In this document: in pieces, positions 43,220 through 52,045 of the stretch
Numbering within the stretch: the first letter of the stretch is position 1
Layout of the letters: each line of letters begins with the position of its first letter
From: Solirubrobacter sp963837485
Lineage (GTDB): Bacteria > Actinomycetota > Thermoleophilia > Solirubrobacterales > Solirubrobacteraceae
Length of the DNA stretch: 64,000 nt
Assembly: GCA_963837485.1 (NCBI GenBank)
Contig: CAWINP010000004.1
Coordinates: 372,001-436,000, forward strand
Reading direction: 5' to 3'
Made by a program: the position numbers and the translations under genes
The notes under the pieces: model-generated
The model's database searches: none
What the model was told of the DNA's origin: nothing
What the model saw: only the letters and a program-made list of their open reading frames with translations

Positions 43220-44505
43220 TCCGGGGCGGCACGCTGGTGCTTCCCGACGGCCTCCGCCGGGCCGACGTCGGCATCGCCGACGGCGTATTCGCGGAGATCG
43301 CCGACGAGCTGCCAGGCGGGCGCGACGAGATCGACGCGGCCGGCCTGCACGTGCTCCCGGGCGGCCTCGACGCGCACGTGCACTTCAACGAGCCGGGCCG
43401 GACGCACTGGGAGGGCTGGGCGACCGGCACCGCCGCGCTGGCCGCCGGCGGCATGACGGCCTGCTTCGAGATGCCGCTCAACGCGCATCCGCCGACCATC
43501 GACGGCCCCGCGTTCGACGCCAAGCTCGCGGCCGCCAAGGCCTCCGCGATCGCCGACTTCGGCCTCTGGGGCGGGATCGTGCCCGGCAACGGCAGCCGGC
43601 TGGAGGAGCTGCACGAGCGCGGCGCGATCGGGTTCAAGGCATTCATGTCGGCCAGCGGCGTCGACGACTTCCCGCGCGCCGACGACGCGACGCTGCACGA
43701 GGCGATGGCGATCTGCGCGCGGCTGGGCGCGATCGTGGCCGTGCACGCGGAGAACGACGCGCTGACGTCGCGGCGCGCAGTGAGGGCGGGCGGCGAAGTC
43801 GCCCCGGGGGCCGGCGCCGTCGCGGCGGCGGGCGGCGTCAGCTGGCGCGACTACGTGGCCTCGCGGCCTCCCATCGCGGAGACGGAGGCCATCGCGAGGG
43901 CGCTCGCGTTCGCCGAGGACACCGGCTGCGCGCTGCATGTTGTACACGTGTCAACGGCGCGTGGCATCGAGCTCGTCGCCGAAGCGCGGGCCCGCGGCGT
44001 CGACGCGACCTGCGAGACATGCCCGCACTACCTGTTCCTGCGCGAGTCCGACATGGCGAGCCCGCTCGCGAAGTGCGCGCCCCCGATCCGAGAGCCCGAG
44101 CCGCTGTGGGAGCGCCTGGACGCCGTCCAGCTCGTCGCGTCCGACCACTCCCCCAGCCCGCCCGAGCTCAAGGACCCCGATGACTACTTCTTCGCGTGGG
44201 GCGGCATCGCGGGCGCGCAGACCACGATCCCGCTGCTGCTGACGCGAGCTGACGCCCCGACCGTGGCCCGCCTCACGGCCCAAGGTCCGGCCGAGCGTTT
44301 CCGCATCGCGAACAAGGGCCGGATCGCGCCGGGCTACGACGCCGACCTCGCGCTCGTCGACCTCGCCACGCACGCGTTGACGGCATCCGAGCTCGAGTAC
44401 CGCCACCGGCTCTCGCCGTTCATCGGCCGCCCGGTCGCACGCGTGCTGCGCACGCTGCTCCGCGGCAAGCGGCCCGAATCCGGCAAGCTCCTGAAGCCAT
44501 GCTGA
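43204..44505 (+). CDS. allB: allantoinase
   Basis: 433-residue amidohydrolase of the cyclic-amidase group: LVIRGGTLVLPDG start, metal-binding LDAHVHFNEPGRTHWEGW, MPLNAHPPT, GAIGFKAFMSASGVDDFP with the bridging Lys, AVHAENDA, HVVHVSTARG and VASDHSPSPPELK. These match allantoinase rather than dihydroorotase (which lacks the G-F-K-A-F-M-S-x-S-G form). It hydrolyses allantoin to allantoate. Coupled to allC upstream and to the DUF3830 gene downstream (7-base overlap). Confidence 0.93.
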   Translation: MHELVIRGGTLVLPDGLRRADVGIADGVFAEIADELPGGRDEIDAAGLHVLPGGLDAHVHFNEPGRTHWEGWATGTAALAAGGMTACFEMPLNAHPPTIDGPAFDAKLAAAKASAIADFGLWGGIVPGNGSRLEELHERGAIGFKAFMSASGVDDFPRADDATLHEAMAICARLGAIVAVHAENDALTSRRAVRAGGEVAPGAGAVAAAGGVSWRDYVASRPPIAETEAIARALAFAEDTGCALHVVHVSTARGIELVAEARARGVDATCETCPHYLFLRESDMASPLAKCAPPIREPEPLWERLDAVQLVASDHSPSPPELKDPDDYFFAWGGIAGAQTTIPLLLTRADAPTVARLTAQGPAERFRIANKGRIAPGYDADLALVDLATHALTASELEYRHRLSPFIGRPVARVLRTLLRGKRPESGKLLKPC

Positions 44506-44906
44506 ACATCACCGCCGGCCCGTTTGCCTTCACGGCCGAATTCGAGCGCGAGCGCGCGCCGAAGACGGTCGCCGCGTTCGAGGCGCTGCTCCCGTTCCAC
44601 AGCAAGATCATCCACGCGCGCTGGAGTGGCGAGGCTGCCTGGATCCCGCTCGGCGACATGGACATCGGCATCAGCCGCGACCCCGAGAACGCGACCAGCC
44701 ACCCGGCGCCCGGCCAGATCCTCTGGTACCCCGGCGGCCTGAGCGAGACCGAGATCCTGTTCCCCTACGGCGGCGCGCTGTTCGCCAGCATCGTCGGCCA
44801 GCTCGCAGGCAATCACTTCCTCACCGTCGTCGAGGGCAACGACCGGCTGCGCGCGCTCGGCGAGCACGTGCTGTGGAAGGGAGCGCTGGACATTTCTTTC
44901 GAATGA
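44499..44906 (+). CDS. DUF3830 family protein (cyclophilin-like fold)
   Basis: 135 residues. It matches DUF3830: FTAEFERERAPKTVAAFEALLPF, HARWSGEAAWIPLGD, PAPGQILWYPGG, ETEILFPYGGALFAS and NHFLTVVEGNDRL. The family has a cyclophilin-like fold but no established reaction. Its ATG overlaps the allantoinase stop, so it is translationally coupled to purine catabolism; a role in allantoin breakdown, for instance on an intermediate, is inferred from this alone. Confidence 0.85.
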   Translation: MLNITAGPFAFTAEFERERAPKTVAAFEALLPFHSKIIHARWSGEAAWIPLGDMDIGISRDPENATSHPAPGQILWYPGGLSETEILFPYGGALFASIVGQLAGNHFLTVVEGNDRLRALGEHVLWKGALDISFE

Positions 44907-44912
44907 CGGAAA
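44897..44912 (+). promoter_or_regulatory. possible IclR operator
   Basis: TTTC-GAATGACG-GAAA, overlapping the end of the DUF3830 gene and 21 bases before the IclR start. Arms are only four bases, but the site resembles the A/T-rich TTTTCGGAA patch before uricase and lies where an autoregulatory operator would be expected. Weak evidence. Confidence 0.3.
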
Positions 44913-44933
44913 CGAGGTTCTAGTATCGGCCAC

Positions 44934-45701
44934 ATGCCGCAGCCGCGAGTCCAGTCGCTCGATCGGGCGCTCGACCTGCTCGAGGCGCTCGCGAGCGCCG
45001 GAGAGCTCGGCGTGTCCGACCTCGCGGCGCGCACGGGGCTGGTCCCGAGCACCGCGCACCGCCTGCTGGCGACGCTCGTCGAGCGCGGCTACGCCGCGCA
45101 GAGCGTGTCAGGCGGCCGTTATCTGATCGGCTACAAGCTGCTCGAGCTGGCCAGCGGGCTCCAGGACCGCGTCGAGCGGATCAAGCTCGCCGCCCACGAG
45201 CATCTGGAGGCGGTGCAGCGCGAGACCGGCGAGACGACGAACCTCGTCGTGCTCGAGGGCCGCGACGTCGTCTACGTCGACAAGGTCGACGGCACGCGCA
45301 GCGTGCGGCTGTTCCTCGAGGTCGGGCGCGCGATCCCCGCGCACACGTCGGGCGCCGGCAAGGCGATCCTCGCCTGGCGCTCGCCGGAGGACGTCGCCGC
45401 GCTGCTCGGAGGCGCGCCGCTGGCGGCGTCGACGCCCCACACGATCACGACGCTGCCCGCGCTCGAGCATGACTTCAAGCGCATCCGCCGGCGCGGCTTC
45501 GCGACCGACAACGAGGAGCACGAGGAGGGCGTCGGCTGCGTCGGCACGCCGGTGTTCGACCACCGCGGCATCTCGATCGCGGCGCTGAGCGTCTCCGGGC
45601 CGACGAGCCGCATCCTCAACGCGGAGACCGCCGACCTCGGCGCGCTGCTGAGAGAGCACGCCGAGGCGGTCAGTACAAAGTTGGGTTACTCCGCCGCTTG
45701 A
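44934..45701 (+). CDS. IclR-family transcriptional regulator
   Basis: 255 residues: N-terminal winged helix-turn-helix (VQSLDRALDLLEALASAGEL, DLAARTGLVPSTAHRLLATLVERGY) and C-terminal effector domain (about 75-250; HLEAVQRETGETTNLVVLEG, IPAHTSGAGKAILA, and the GFATDNEEHEEGVGCVGTPV signature). AllR, the glyoxylate-responsive regulator of allantoin genes, is of this family, so control of the adjacent uricase-DUF3830 operon is likely. Last gene on the plus strand; overlaps the rpmA stop convergently by 16 bases. Confidence 0.93.
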   Translation: MPQPRVQSLDRALDLLEALASAGELGVSDLAARTGLVPSTAHRLLATLVERGYAAQSVSGGRYLIGYKLLELASGLQDRVERIKLAAHEHLEAVQRETGETTNLVVLEGRDVVYVDKVDGTRSVRLFLEVGRAIPAHTSGAGKAILAWRSPEDVAALLGGAPLAASTPHTITTLPALEHDFKRIRRRGFATDNEEHEEGVGCVGTPVFDHRGISIAALSVSGPTSRILNAETADLGALLREHAEAVSTKLGYSAA

Positions 45702-45943
45702 ACGACGGAGATCACTCGGCCCTTGCGGCCTTCCTTGAACTCCACGACGCCCGCCGCGCGGGCGTAGATCGTGTCGTCGCGGCCGATCCCGACCCCGTTG
45801 CCGGGATGGAAGCGCGTGCCGCGCTGGCGCACGATGATCTCGCCGCCGGTGACCGTCTGACCGGCGAACACCTTCACGCCGAGGCGCTTGGCGTTGGAGT
45901 CGCGGCCGTTGCGCGAGGAGCCGAGGCCCTTCTTATGTGCCAT
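45686..45943 (-). CDS. rpmA: 50S ribosomal protein L27
   Basis: 85 residues, MAHKKGLGSSRNGRDSNAKRLGVKVF then GGEIIVRQRGTRFHPGNGVG, full L27. The N-terminus begins directly with A-H-K-K-G, so it needs no protease maturation as in Firmicutes. It sits near the peptidyl-transferase centre. One base after the rplU stop. obgE, its usual neighbour, is displaced to 31-32 kb. Confidence 0.98.
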   Translation of the reverse strand: MAHKKGLGSSRNGRDSNAKRLGVKVFAGQTVTGGEIIVRQRGTRFHPGNGVGIGRDDTIYARAAGVVEFKEGRKGRVISVVQAAE

Positions 45944-45944
45944 G

Positions 45945-46262
45945 TCAGCCCTTCCCGCCGATCTGGGTGATCTTGATCCGCGTCAGCTCCTGCCGATGGC
46001 CGGTGCGACGCTTGTAGCCGCGCTTGGGCTTGAACTTGAAGACCCGCAGCTTCGGCCCGCGCTCGTGCGCGACGACCTCGGCCGAGACGCTCGCCTTGCC
46101 CAGTGCGTCGCCCTCGAACACGGGATCGCCCTCGCCGGCGAGCAGCAGCGGCTCGAGCTTGACGGTGGCGCCGACGTCGTCGGGCAGGCGCTCGACGAGC
46201 AGGGTCTGGCCCTCCTCGACGCGGTACTGCTTACCGCCGGTCTTGACTACTGCGTAAGACAT
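45945..46262 (-). CDS. rplU: 50S ribosomal protein L21
   Basis: 105 residues, MSYAVVKTGGKQYRVEEGQTLLVERL and the basic FKPKRGYKRRTGHRQELTRIKI end are diagnostic for L21, which binds 23S rRNA. Thirty-four bases downstream of the rne stop; this gap contains a short CATCCGACC-type segment reminiscent of the family-B repeats. rne-rplU-rpmA is the conserved order. Confidence 0.98.
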   Translation of the reverse strand: MSYAVVKTGGKQYRVEEGQTLLVERLPDDVGATVKLEPLLLAGEGDPVFEGDALGKASVSAEVVAHERGPKLRVFKFKPKRGYKRRTGHRQELTRIKITQIGGKG

Positions 46263-46296
46263 GTCCTCTTAGGGGTCGGATGAGCCTTTAGCTCTC

Positions 46297-48627
46297 TCAC
46301 TCGGCGTCGGCCTGCGCCTTGGCGCGCGAACGGCGCCGTCCGCCTCTGCGGCCGCGGCGCCGAGGCCGAGAGGATAGCGCGTCGTCGTCCTCGGAATCGT
46401 CGTCGGGCGACTCCTCGGGCTCGGCGGGCTCGGGCTCCGGCTCGGCGGCCTTGCGGCTGCGCGGGCGCCCGGCCGGCTTCGCCGCGGGAGCGTCGGCGGC
46501 CTTGCGGTTGCGCGGGCGGCCCGCCGGCTTCTTCGCGGGCGCGGCCTCCTCGGCTTCCTCCGCGGTCGCCACGCTCTCGCCGGACGGCGCCTCGGCATCG
46601 GAATCGGCGCGCGCGCGCCGGCGCGAGCCGCGGCGCGCCTTCGCCGGCTCGGCCGCGTCCTCCGCGGCCGCCGGCCCGGTCCCGGCCTCCGCCGGCGCCT
46701 CGTCGGTCAGCGCCTGGGTGGCGTCGGCCACCGCCGCCTTGCGCCGCGCCGCGCCCTTCTTGGCCGCGGCCGAGCGGCGCGCTCGCTGCGCGGCCTGCTC
46801 GCGCGCGCCGGCGCGCTCGCGGGCGGCCTCGGCGGCCGCCTCGGCGTCGGCGCCCACGAGCACCGCGGTCGCGATCGTGCGGCCGGCCTCCTCGATGCGC
46901 ACGAGCTTCTTCTCGCCCACGAAGGCGACGCCGTTGACGACGTCGATCAGGTAGCCGTCGACCTTCGCGACCGCGTCGTCCTCGTTGTACATGTGGGGCT
47001 CGACGAGGTCGACGTGGACCTCCTCGCCGGCGCGGAACGGCACCGAGTGCTCCTCGATCTCCGCGCGCGTGCCCTCCATCGTGACCGCGAAGTGGTCGAG
47101 CGGCAGGCCCTCGGAGCCCTCGAAGTGGAAGTAGCGGCCGGTCTCTTGTTCGAGCGCGTGCAGCTCGCGCGCGCCGTCGGCGATGAACCAGGCCGTCACG
47201 CGCGGGTTGATCCGCATCAGGTACGCCTCCGGGCCTTCCGGCCCGGCGTCCCTGGCCATGTGCCGGATGTGGCGCGCGAACTCGATCGCGATCGTCTCCT
47301 CGGACTTGACCACGCCCTCGCCGTGGCACACCGGGCACGGCTTGCTCATGATCTCGCGCACGCCGTCGGTGACGTTCTGGCGCGTCATCTCGACGAGCCC
47401 GAGCGGCGAGATCTCGACCACGAACGTCTTCGTGCGGTCCTCGTCGAGCGACTTGCGAAGCACCTTCAGCACGGCGTCGCGGTTGCGCGAGCGGGCCATG
47501 TCGATGAAGTCGATGACGATGATGCCGCCGATGTCGCGCAGCCGCAGCTGGCGCACGACCTCCTCGGCGGCCTCGAGGTTCGTCTTGGTGATCGTGTCCT
47601 CCAGCCGGGCGGACTTGCCCTTGCCGGTGAACGAGCCGGTGTTGATGTCGATCACCGTCAGCGCCTCGGCGTAATCGATGATCAGGTAGCCGCCGCTCGG
47701 CAGGTCGACGCGGCGCTCGAGCATCCCGTTGATCACCGGGTCGACGCCGTAGGCCTCGAACAGCGGGTCGTCGCCCTCGTAGAGCTCGACGCGGTCGACC
47801 AGCTCGGGCGCGGTGCGCGTGAAGAACGACACCAGGCGGTGGTGCTGCCCCGGGTCGTCAACGATCGCGCGCTCGAAGTGCGCGGAGAAGATGTCGCGCA
47901 CGACGCGCACGGACAGGTCGGCCTCCTGGAAGACCAGCGCGGGCGCCTGCGTCTCGGCCACGCGCTTGTTGAGCACGTCGTTGAGCTTGAACAGGTACTG
48001 CAGCTCGCGCTCGAAGTCCTCGCGGGCGGCGCCGTGCGCCGCGGTGCGGATGATCGCCCCGCCGCCGCCGAGGTCGAGCTGGCGCGCCTCCTTGCGCAGG
48101 CGGTCGCGCTCCTTGTCCTCCAGCCGGCGCGAGACGCCGACGCCCTCGCCGGTGGGCGCGTAGACCATGTAGCGGCCGGCGATGGTGAGCTCCATCGACA
48201 GACGCGCGCCCTTGGTCTTCAGCGGGTCCTTGACGACCTGGACGACGATCTCCTGCCCCGGCCTCAGCAGGTCGGTGATGCGGGGGCCGTTGCCGCGGCC
48301 GCGCTTGGCCTGCTCGACGCCGGGCAGCACGATCTCGTCGACGTGCAGGAACCCGTTCTTGTCGAGGCCGATGTCGACGAACGCGGCCTCCAGGCCGGGC
48401 AGCACGTTGTCGACGCGGCCCTTGTAGATGTTTCCGACGATCGAGCGCCCGCCGCGGCGCTCGAAGTAGACCTCGGCGACGCGGTAGCCCTCGGGGACCC
48501 CCTTGCGCTTACGTCCGGAGCGCGACCGGGAGCGGGACTTGACGGGGGCGGTCGGATCTCCGGACGCCTCCAGCATCGCGACGCGGGTCTCTCCGCGATC
48601 GACGGTGACCAGCACTTGCTTTCTCAA
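46297..48627 (-). CDS. rne: ribonuclease E/G
   Basis: 776 residues from a TTG at 48627 with GAGG seven bases upstream (GTG at 48615 is possible). S1 domain with a Ser/Arg-rich insertion (SRSRSRSGRKRKG, about 31-43) and GNIYKGRVDNVLPGLEAAFVDIG, RNase domain with YLIIDYAEALTVIDINTGSF and GGIIVIDFIDM (catalytic Asp residues), and the zinc-link PCPVCHGEG. The C-terminal ~190 residues are disordered, Ala/Glu/Arg-rich, and contain two KPAGRPRxRKAA repeats and an Arg-rich end, likely RNA-binding. Main endoribonuclease of mRNA decay and rRNA processing. Confidence 0.95.
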   Translation of the reverse strand: MRKQVLVTVDRGETRVAMLEASGDPTAPVKSRSRSRSGRKRKGVPEGYRVAEVYFERRGGRSIVGNIYKGRVDNVLPGLEAAFVDIGLDKNGFLHVDEIVLPGVEQAKRGRGNGPRITDLLRPGQEIVVQVVKDPLKTKGARLSMELTIAGRYMVYAPTGEGVGVSRRLEDKERDRLRKEARQLDLGGGGAIIRTAAHGAAREDFERELQYLFKLNDVLNKRVAETQAPALVFQEADLSVRVVRDIFSAHFERAIVDDPGQHHRLVSFFTRTAPELVDRVELYEGDDPLFEAYGVDPVINGMLERRVDLPSGGYLIIDYAEALTVIDINTGSFTGKGKSARLEDTITKTNLEAAEEVVRQLRLRDIGGIIVIDFIDMARSRNRDAVLKVLRKSLDEDRTKTFVVEISPLGLVEMTRQNVTDGVREIMSKPCPVCHGEGVVKSEETIAIEFARHIRHMARDAGPEGPEAYLMRINPRVTAWFIADGARELHALEQETGRYFHFEGSEGLPLDHFAVTMEGTRAEIEEHSVPFRAGEEVHVDLVEPHMYNEDDAVAKVDGYLIDVVNGVAFVGEKKLVRIEEAGRTIATAVLVGADAEAAAEAARERAGAREQAAQRARRSAAAKKGAARRKAAVADATQALTDEAPAEAGTGPAAAEDAAEPAKARRGSRRRARADSDAEAPSGESVATAEEAEEAAPAKKPAGRPRNRKAADAPAAKPAGRPRSRKAAEPEPEPAEPEESPDDDSEDDDALSSRPRRRGRRGGRRRSRAKAQADAE

Positions 48628-48636
48628 AGGACAACC

Positions 48637-49830
48637 TCATTGGAAGATGGTGGCCCGCCCCTTGCGATCCGAGGTATCGCGCGCCTGCGCGTTGATCGAG
48701 TGCAAGAGGCCGAGGGCCAGGAAGGTGGAGAGCATCGACGAGCCGCCGAAGCTCAGGAGCGGGGCCGTCACGCCCGTGATGGGCATGATTCCCACGTTCA
48801 TCCCGATGTTCACGAAAAGCTGGAACAGCAGCATCACCGTGATGCCGCCGGCAATCAGCGCTCCGAAGAGGTTTTTCGAGACGGTCAGGATGTGCAAGCC
48901 TCGCCATATCAATAGCGCGTATAGCGAGAGTATGAGCGCGCAACCGGCGAAGCCATAGGTCTCGCCGACCACCGCGTAGACGAAATCGGTGTGGTGCTCG
49001 GGCAGGAAGTTCAAGGACGTCTGCGTGGCGTTCTGCACGCCGCGCCCGGTCTTGCCCCCCGCGCCGACCGCGACCTTGGCCTGCTCGAGCTGGTAGCCGG
49101 CGTCCTTGGGGTCCTGCGATGGATGCAGGAAGGCGGTCAGGCGCTGGACCTGGTAGGGCTTGAGCACCTCGACGCCGACCTTCGGCGCCACCGCCAGCAC
49201 GATCGCGACGCTGACCGCGAACAGCGCGATCAGGGCGGAGAAGTGTCGCCACGGCGCTCCGGCCACGAACAGCACCGCGAGCGTCCCGGCCACATAGACG
49301 GTCGCCGAGCCGAGGTCCGGCTCGGCCATCACGATCAGGGTCGGAAACAGGCCCAGCAGCATCACGCGCGCGGTCGTGTCGCGACCCATCACGCGCATCC
49401 GCTCGACCAGGAACCCCGCGAGCGCGACGACCAGCAGCACCTTGCACAGCTCGGACGGCTGCAGATGGAAGCCCGGCAGCGGGATCCAGCTCTTGGCGCC
49501 GCGCGTGGCCTTGGCAAGCGCCAGCACGCCCAACAGCGAGGCGATCGTCACCCCGTAGATGGGATAGCGCCACTCCCGCAGCCGCGAGTAGTCGATCCGC
49601 GAGACGACGTACATCAGCACGAGCCCGACGGCCGCGTAGATGCCCTGACGCTTTACAAAGTATAGTGGATCGCCGTCGATGTCGTTCGCCGTCGCGCCCT
49701 TGAGCACGACCAGCGAGCAGGCGACGAGGCCGAGCGTGGCCAGGAGCAGCAGCGGGTCCAGACGCAGACGCCACTCGCGCGGGACGAGCGGGGGCGGCAG
49801 CTCGGAGGCTGGCTGGATCCGTGCGCTCAC
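48637..49830 (-). CDS. rodA: peptidoglycan glycosyltransferase RodA (SEDS family)
   Basis: 397 residues from the GTG at 49830, overlapping the mrdA stop as GTGA. About ten membrane helices with SEDS motifs: WIPLPGFHLQPSELCKVLLVVALAGF, AEPDLGSATVYV, NFLPEHHTDFVYAVVGETYGFAG and ITGVTAPLLSFGGSSMLSTFLALGLL. It polymerises lipid II during cell elongation together with the PBP2 encoded just upstream. The long frame extends further upstream but only as a shadow of mrdA. Confidence 0.95.
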   Translation of the reverse strand: MSARIQPASELPPPLVPREWRLRLDPLLLLATLGLVACSLVVLKGATANDIDGDPLYFVKRQGIYAAVGLVLMYVVSRIDYSRLREWRYPIYGVTIASLLGVLALAKATRGAKSWIPLPGFHLQPSELCKVLLVVALAGFLVERMRVMGRDTTARVMLLGLFPTLIVMAEPDLGSATVYVAGTLAVLFVAGAPWRHFSALIALFAVSVAIVLAVAPKVGVEVLKPYQVQRLTAFLHPSQDPKDAGYQLEQAKVAVGAGGKTGRGVQNATQTSLNFLPEHHTDFVYAVVGETYGFAGCALILSLYALLIWRGLHILTVSKNLFGALIAGGITVMLLFQLFVNIGMNVGIMPITGVTAPLLSFGGSSMLSTFLALGLLHSINAQARDTSDRKGRATIFQ

Positions 49831-52004
49831 AGGGTCTTGCTCGTGCCGGCGTGGAACTCGCGGTCGCTGGTAGCAAACCACTGCGACAGGATGAGGCGCG
49901 CCGCGGGTGCCGCCGTCTCGGCCCCGAAGCCGCCGCGCTCCACGGTCACGACCACCACGATCGGCCGGCTCTTGTCCATCACCCAGCACGCGTACCAGGC
50001 CTGGTCGGGGTTGACGCCGCGCTCCGCGGTGCCGGTCTTGCCGAAGACCGGGTAGCGGCTCATGGGCCAGCCCTTGAAGACGTCGTAGGACGTGCCGCCC
50101 GGCTCCTCGGCGGCGCGGCGCAGGCCGTCGCGGACCACCTGCAGATCGCCGGAGTCGATCTTCACCTTGCGGCGCGAGCGGGTGCTGAACTCCTCGACGT
50201 CGCGGCCCTGGCCGTCCTCGATCGCGGCGCCGACGTGCGGCTTGACGATCGTGCCGCCGTTGGCCAGCGCGGAGTAGGCGACCGCGACCTGCAGCGGCGT
50301 GGCCTGGAGGTCGCCCTGCCCGACCGCGAGGTTGACGTTGTCGCCGCCGAGCCAATTGCGCTCGATCCCGCCGCACTTGAACAGCGCCTGCTGCGTCTGC
50401 TCGGTCAGGTGGTGCTTCTCGGCGCACGCCTTGTACCTGCTGTACGCCGAGTTGCGCCAGTTGGCGTCCGGCACCAGGCCGGGCTTCTCACCGGGCACGT
50501 CGAGGCCGGTCTTGCGGCCGAAGCCGAGCTTCTTCGCCCAGCGCTGGATGAGCGTGCCCTTCGACACCGCGAGCGCGCCGAGCCGGAAGAAGTACGTGTC
50601 GGATGACTTCTTGATCGCGTCCGACATGTTGAGCGGCCCGTTGCTGGCGCCCTTGGCGTTCTGGTACTTCTGCTTGCCGTACTCGAAGTGGCCGTCGTCG
50701 TTGAAGATCTCGCCCGGCGTCGTCAGACCACCCTCGAGCGCGGCCAGTGCGGTCAGGGGCTTGAACACCGAGCCGGTCGGGTAGCCGGATTCGGTGGCGC
50801 GATCCAGCAGCGGCGCGCTCGTGCGGTCTGAGATCAGGCCCTGGTAGGTCTTCTTCGAGAACGGGCGCGCGAACACGTTGGCGTCGAAGCTCGGCTGCGA
50901 GCCCATCGCCAGGATCGCCCCGTTGGTCGGGTCCATCGCCACGTAGGCACCCGCTGTCGCCCCGTACGCGGAGTGCGCGATCGCCTGCTTGAGCGCGTGG
51001 TCGCCCGCCTCTTCGAGGTTGGAATCGATCGTCAGCCGCAGCCGCTGACCCTGCACCCAGTCGCGCACCGACGCCTTGCGCTGGTCGTCGCGCGTGCCCA
51101 TCGCGTTGACGACGACGTTCGTGTAGCCGTCGCGGCCGCGCAGGTACTTGTCGTAGCGCGCCTCCAGGCCGCTCTGGCCGATCCGCGTGCCCTGGGCGAT
51201 GCCGGCGTACTTGTGCTTCTTGCGCTGCTCCTCGGTGATCTCCGAGACCGTGCCGAAGAGCTGCGCCGCCTGGTCGGTCTTCGGGTACAGGCGGAGGAAG
51301 CGCGTCTCCACGAAGACGCCCGGGAACAGCTCCGGGTTCTCGCGGATGTAGTTGAACTCCGCCGTCCCGACGTCGGTCTTGATCGTCACGTTGGAGTACG
51401 CCGCGTCGGCGAGGCTGCGGATCACGCGCTTGTGGATCGTGCGCGGCGTGACGCCGTCCTCGAGCACCTTCGAGATGCGCGCGTAGACGCGCGCCAGCTT
51501 GGTCTCGGACGCCGGCAGCTGCGGGATCGGGACATTGATCGGCGCGTTGGCGAGCTTGCGCAGGCGGCGAAGCTCCCGCGTCTCCGCCCTGGTCGACTTG
51601 CCGGGCTCGTCGTCCAGCCGGCGCCGGTACGCCTTGTATTGATCCCCGGCGACCTGGTTCGCCACGGTCGCCTTAGCGAGCGCCTTGCGGTAGTCGTCGG
51701 CCTGCTGCCTGACGCTGTCGGGCAGGTCGTTCGGGAGCATCTGGACGACCGCGGCCTGCTTGGTCCTCACCAGCGCGACGCCGTTGGTGTCGACGATGTC
51801 GCCGCGCGGCGCCTCGATGCGCACCTTGCGCACGCGGTTCTCGCGCGCGATCGACACGTAGTCCTGGCCGGAGAGGACCTGCAGGAACCAGAGCCGGAAG
51901 AAGACGATCCCGAACAGCACGAACGCGACGCCGCCGAGCACGGCGACGCGCCACGCGAGCTGCGGCGTGATCGGGCGGACGCGCTCGGGGACATGTTGCG
52001 GCAT
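49827..52004 (-). CDS. mrdA: penicillin-binding protein 2 (elongation transpeptidase)
   Basis: 725 residues. One membrane anchor (about 18-42), a pedestal/dimerisation domain (RGDIVDTNGVALVRT) with an extended helical insertion at about 95-185, and a transpeptidase domain with the three class B motifs: YPTGSVFKPL (active Ser), KKSSDTYF (S-x-D form) and GKTGTAERG. It crosslinks peptidoglycan with RodA under MreBCD control. A family-B repeat fills the gap after mreD, ending right at this ATG. Confidence 0.95.
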   Translation of the reverse strand: MPQHVPERVRPITPQLAWRVAVLGGVAFVLFGIVFFRLWFLQVLSGQDYVSIARENRVRKVRIEAPRGDIVDTNGVALVRTKQAAVVQMLPNDLPDSVRQQADDYRKALAKATVANQVAGDQYKAYRRRLDDEPGKSTRAETRELRRLRKLANAPINVPIPQLPASETKLARVYARISKVLEDGVTPRTIHKRVIRSLADAAYSNVTIKTDVGTAEFNYIRENPELFPGVFVETRFLRLYPKTDQAAQLFGTVSEITEEQRKKHKYAGIAQGTRIGQSGLEARYDKYLRGRDGYTNVVVNAMGTRDDQRKASVRDWVQGQRLRLTIDSNLEEAGDHALKQAIAHSAYGATAGAYVAMDPTNGAILAMGSQPSFDANVFARPFSKKTYQGLISDRTSAPLLDRATESGYPTGSVFKPLTALAALEGGLTTPGEIFNDDGHFEYGKQKYQNAKGASNGPLNMSDAIKKSSDTYFFRLGALAVSKGTLIQRWAKKLGFGRKTGLDVPGEKPGLVPDANWRNSAYSRYKACAEKHHLTEQTQQALFKCGGIERNWLGGDNVNLAVGQGDLQATPLQVAVAYSALANGGTIVKPHVGAAIEDGQGRDVEEFSTRSRRKVKIDSGDLQVVRDGLRRAAEEPGGTSYDVFKGWPMSRYPVFGKTGTAERGVNPDQAWYACWVMDKSRPIVVVVTVERGGFGAETAAPAARLILSQWFATSDREFHAGTSKTL

Positions 52005-52045
52005 TAAGGTCGGATGATCGGGGTCGGTTGGACGGGCTGCACGCC
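52005..52045 (-). repeat. pyrimidine-rich post-stop repeat, family B, copy 2
   Basis: Between the mreD stop and the mrdA start, sense-oriented: it begins at the TTAAGG that includes the mreD TAA, continues GCAGCCCGTCC, then GATCATCCGACC and CCTTAA, whose last bases run into the mrdA ATG. The TTAAGG and CCTTAA ends can pair, bringing the mreD stop and mrdA start together. Confidence 0.7.

Noticed and set aside
48637..50427. The idea that rodA has a 200-residue N-terminal extension
   Set aside because: The extra part lies over mrdA in another frame and is Arg-rich; the GTG at 49830 gives the normal RodA length and a coupled start.
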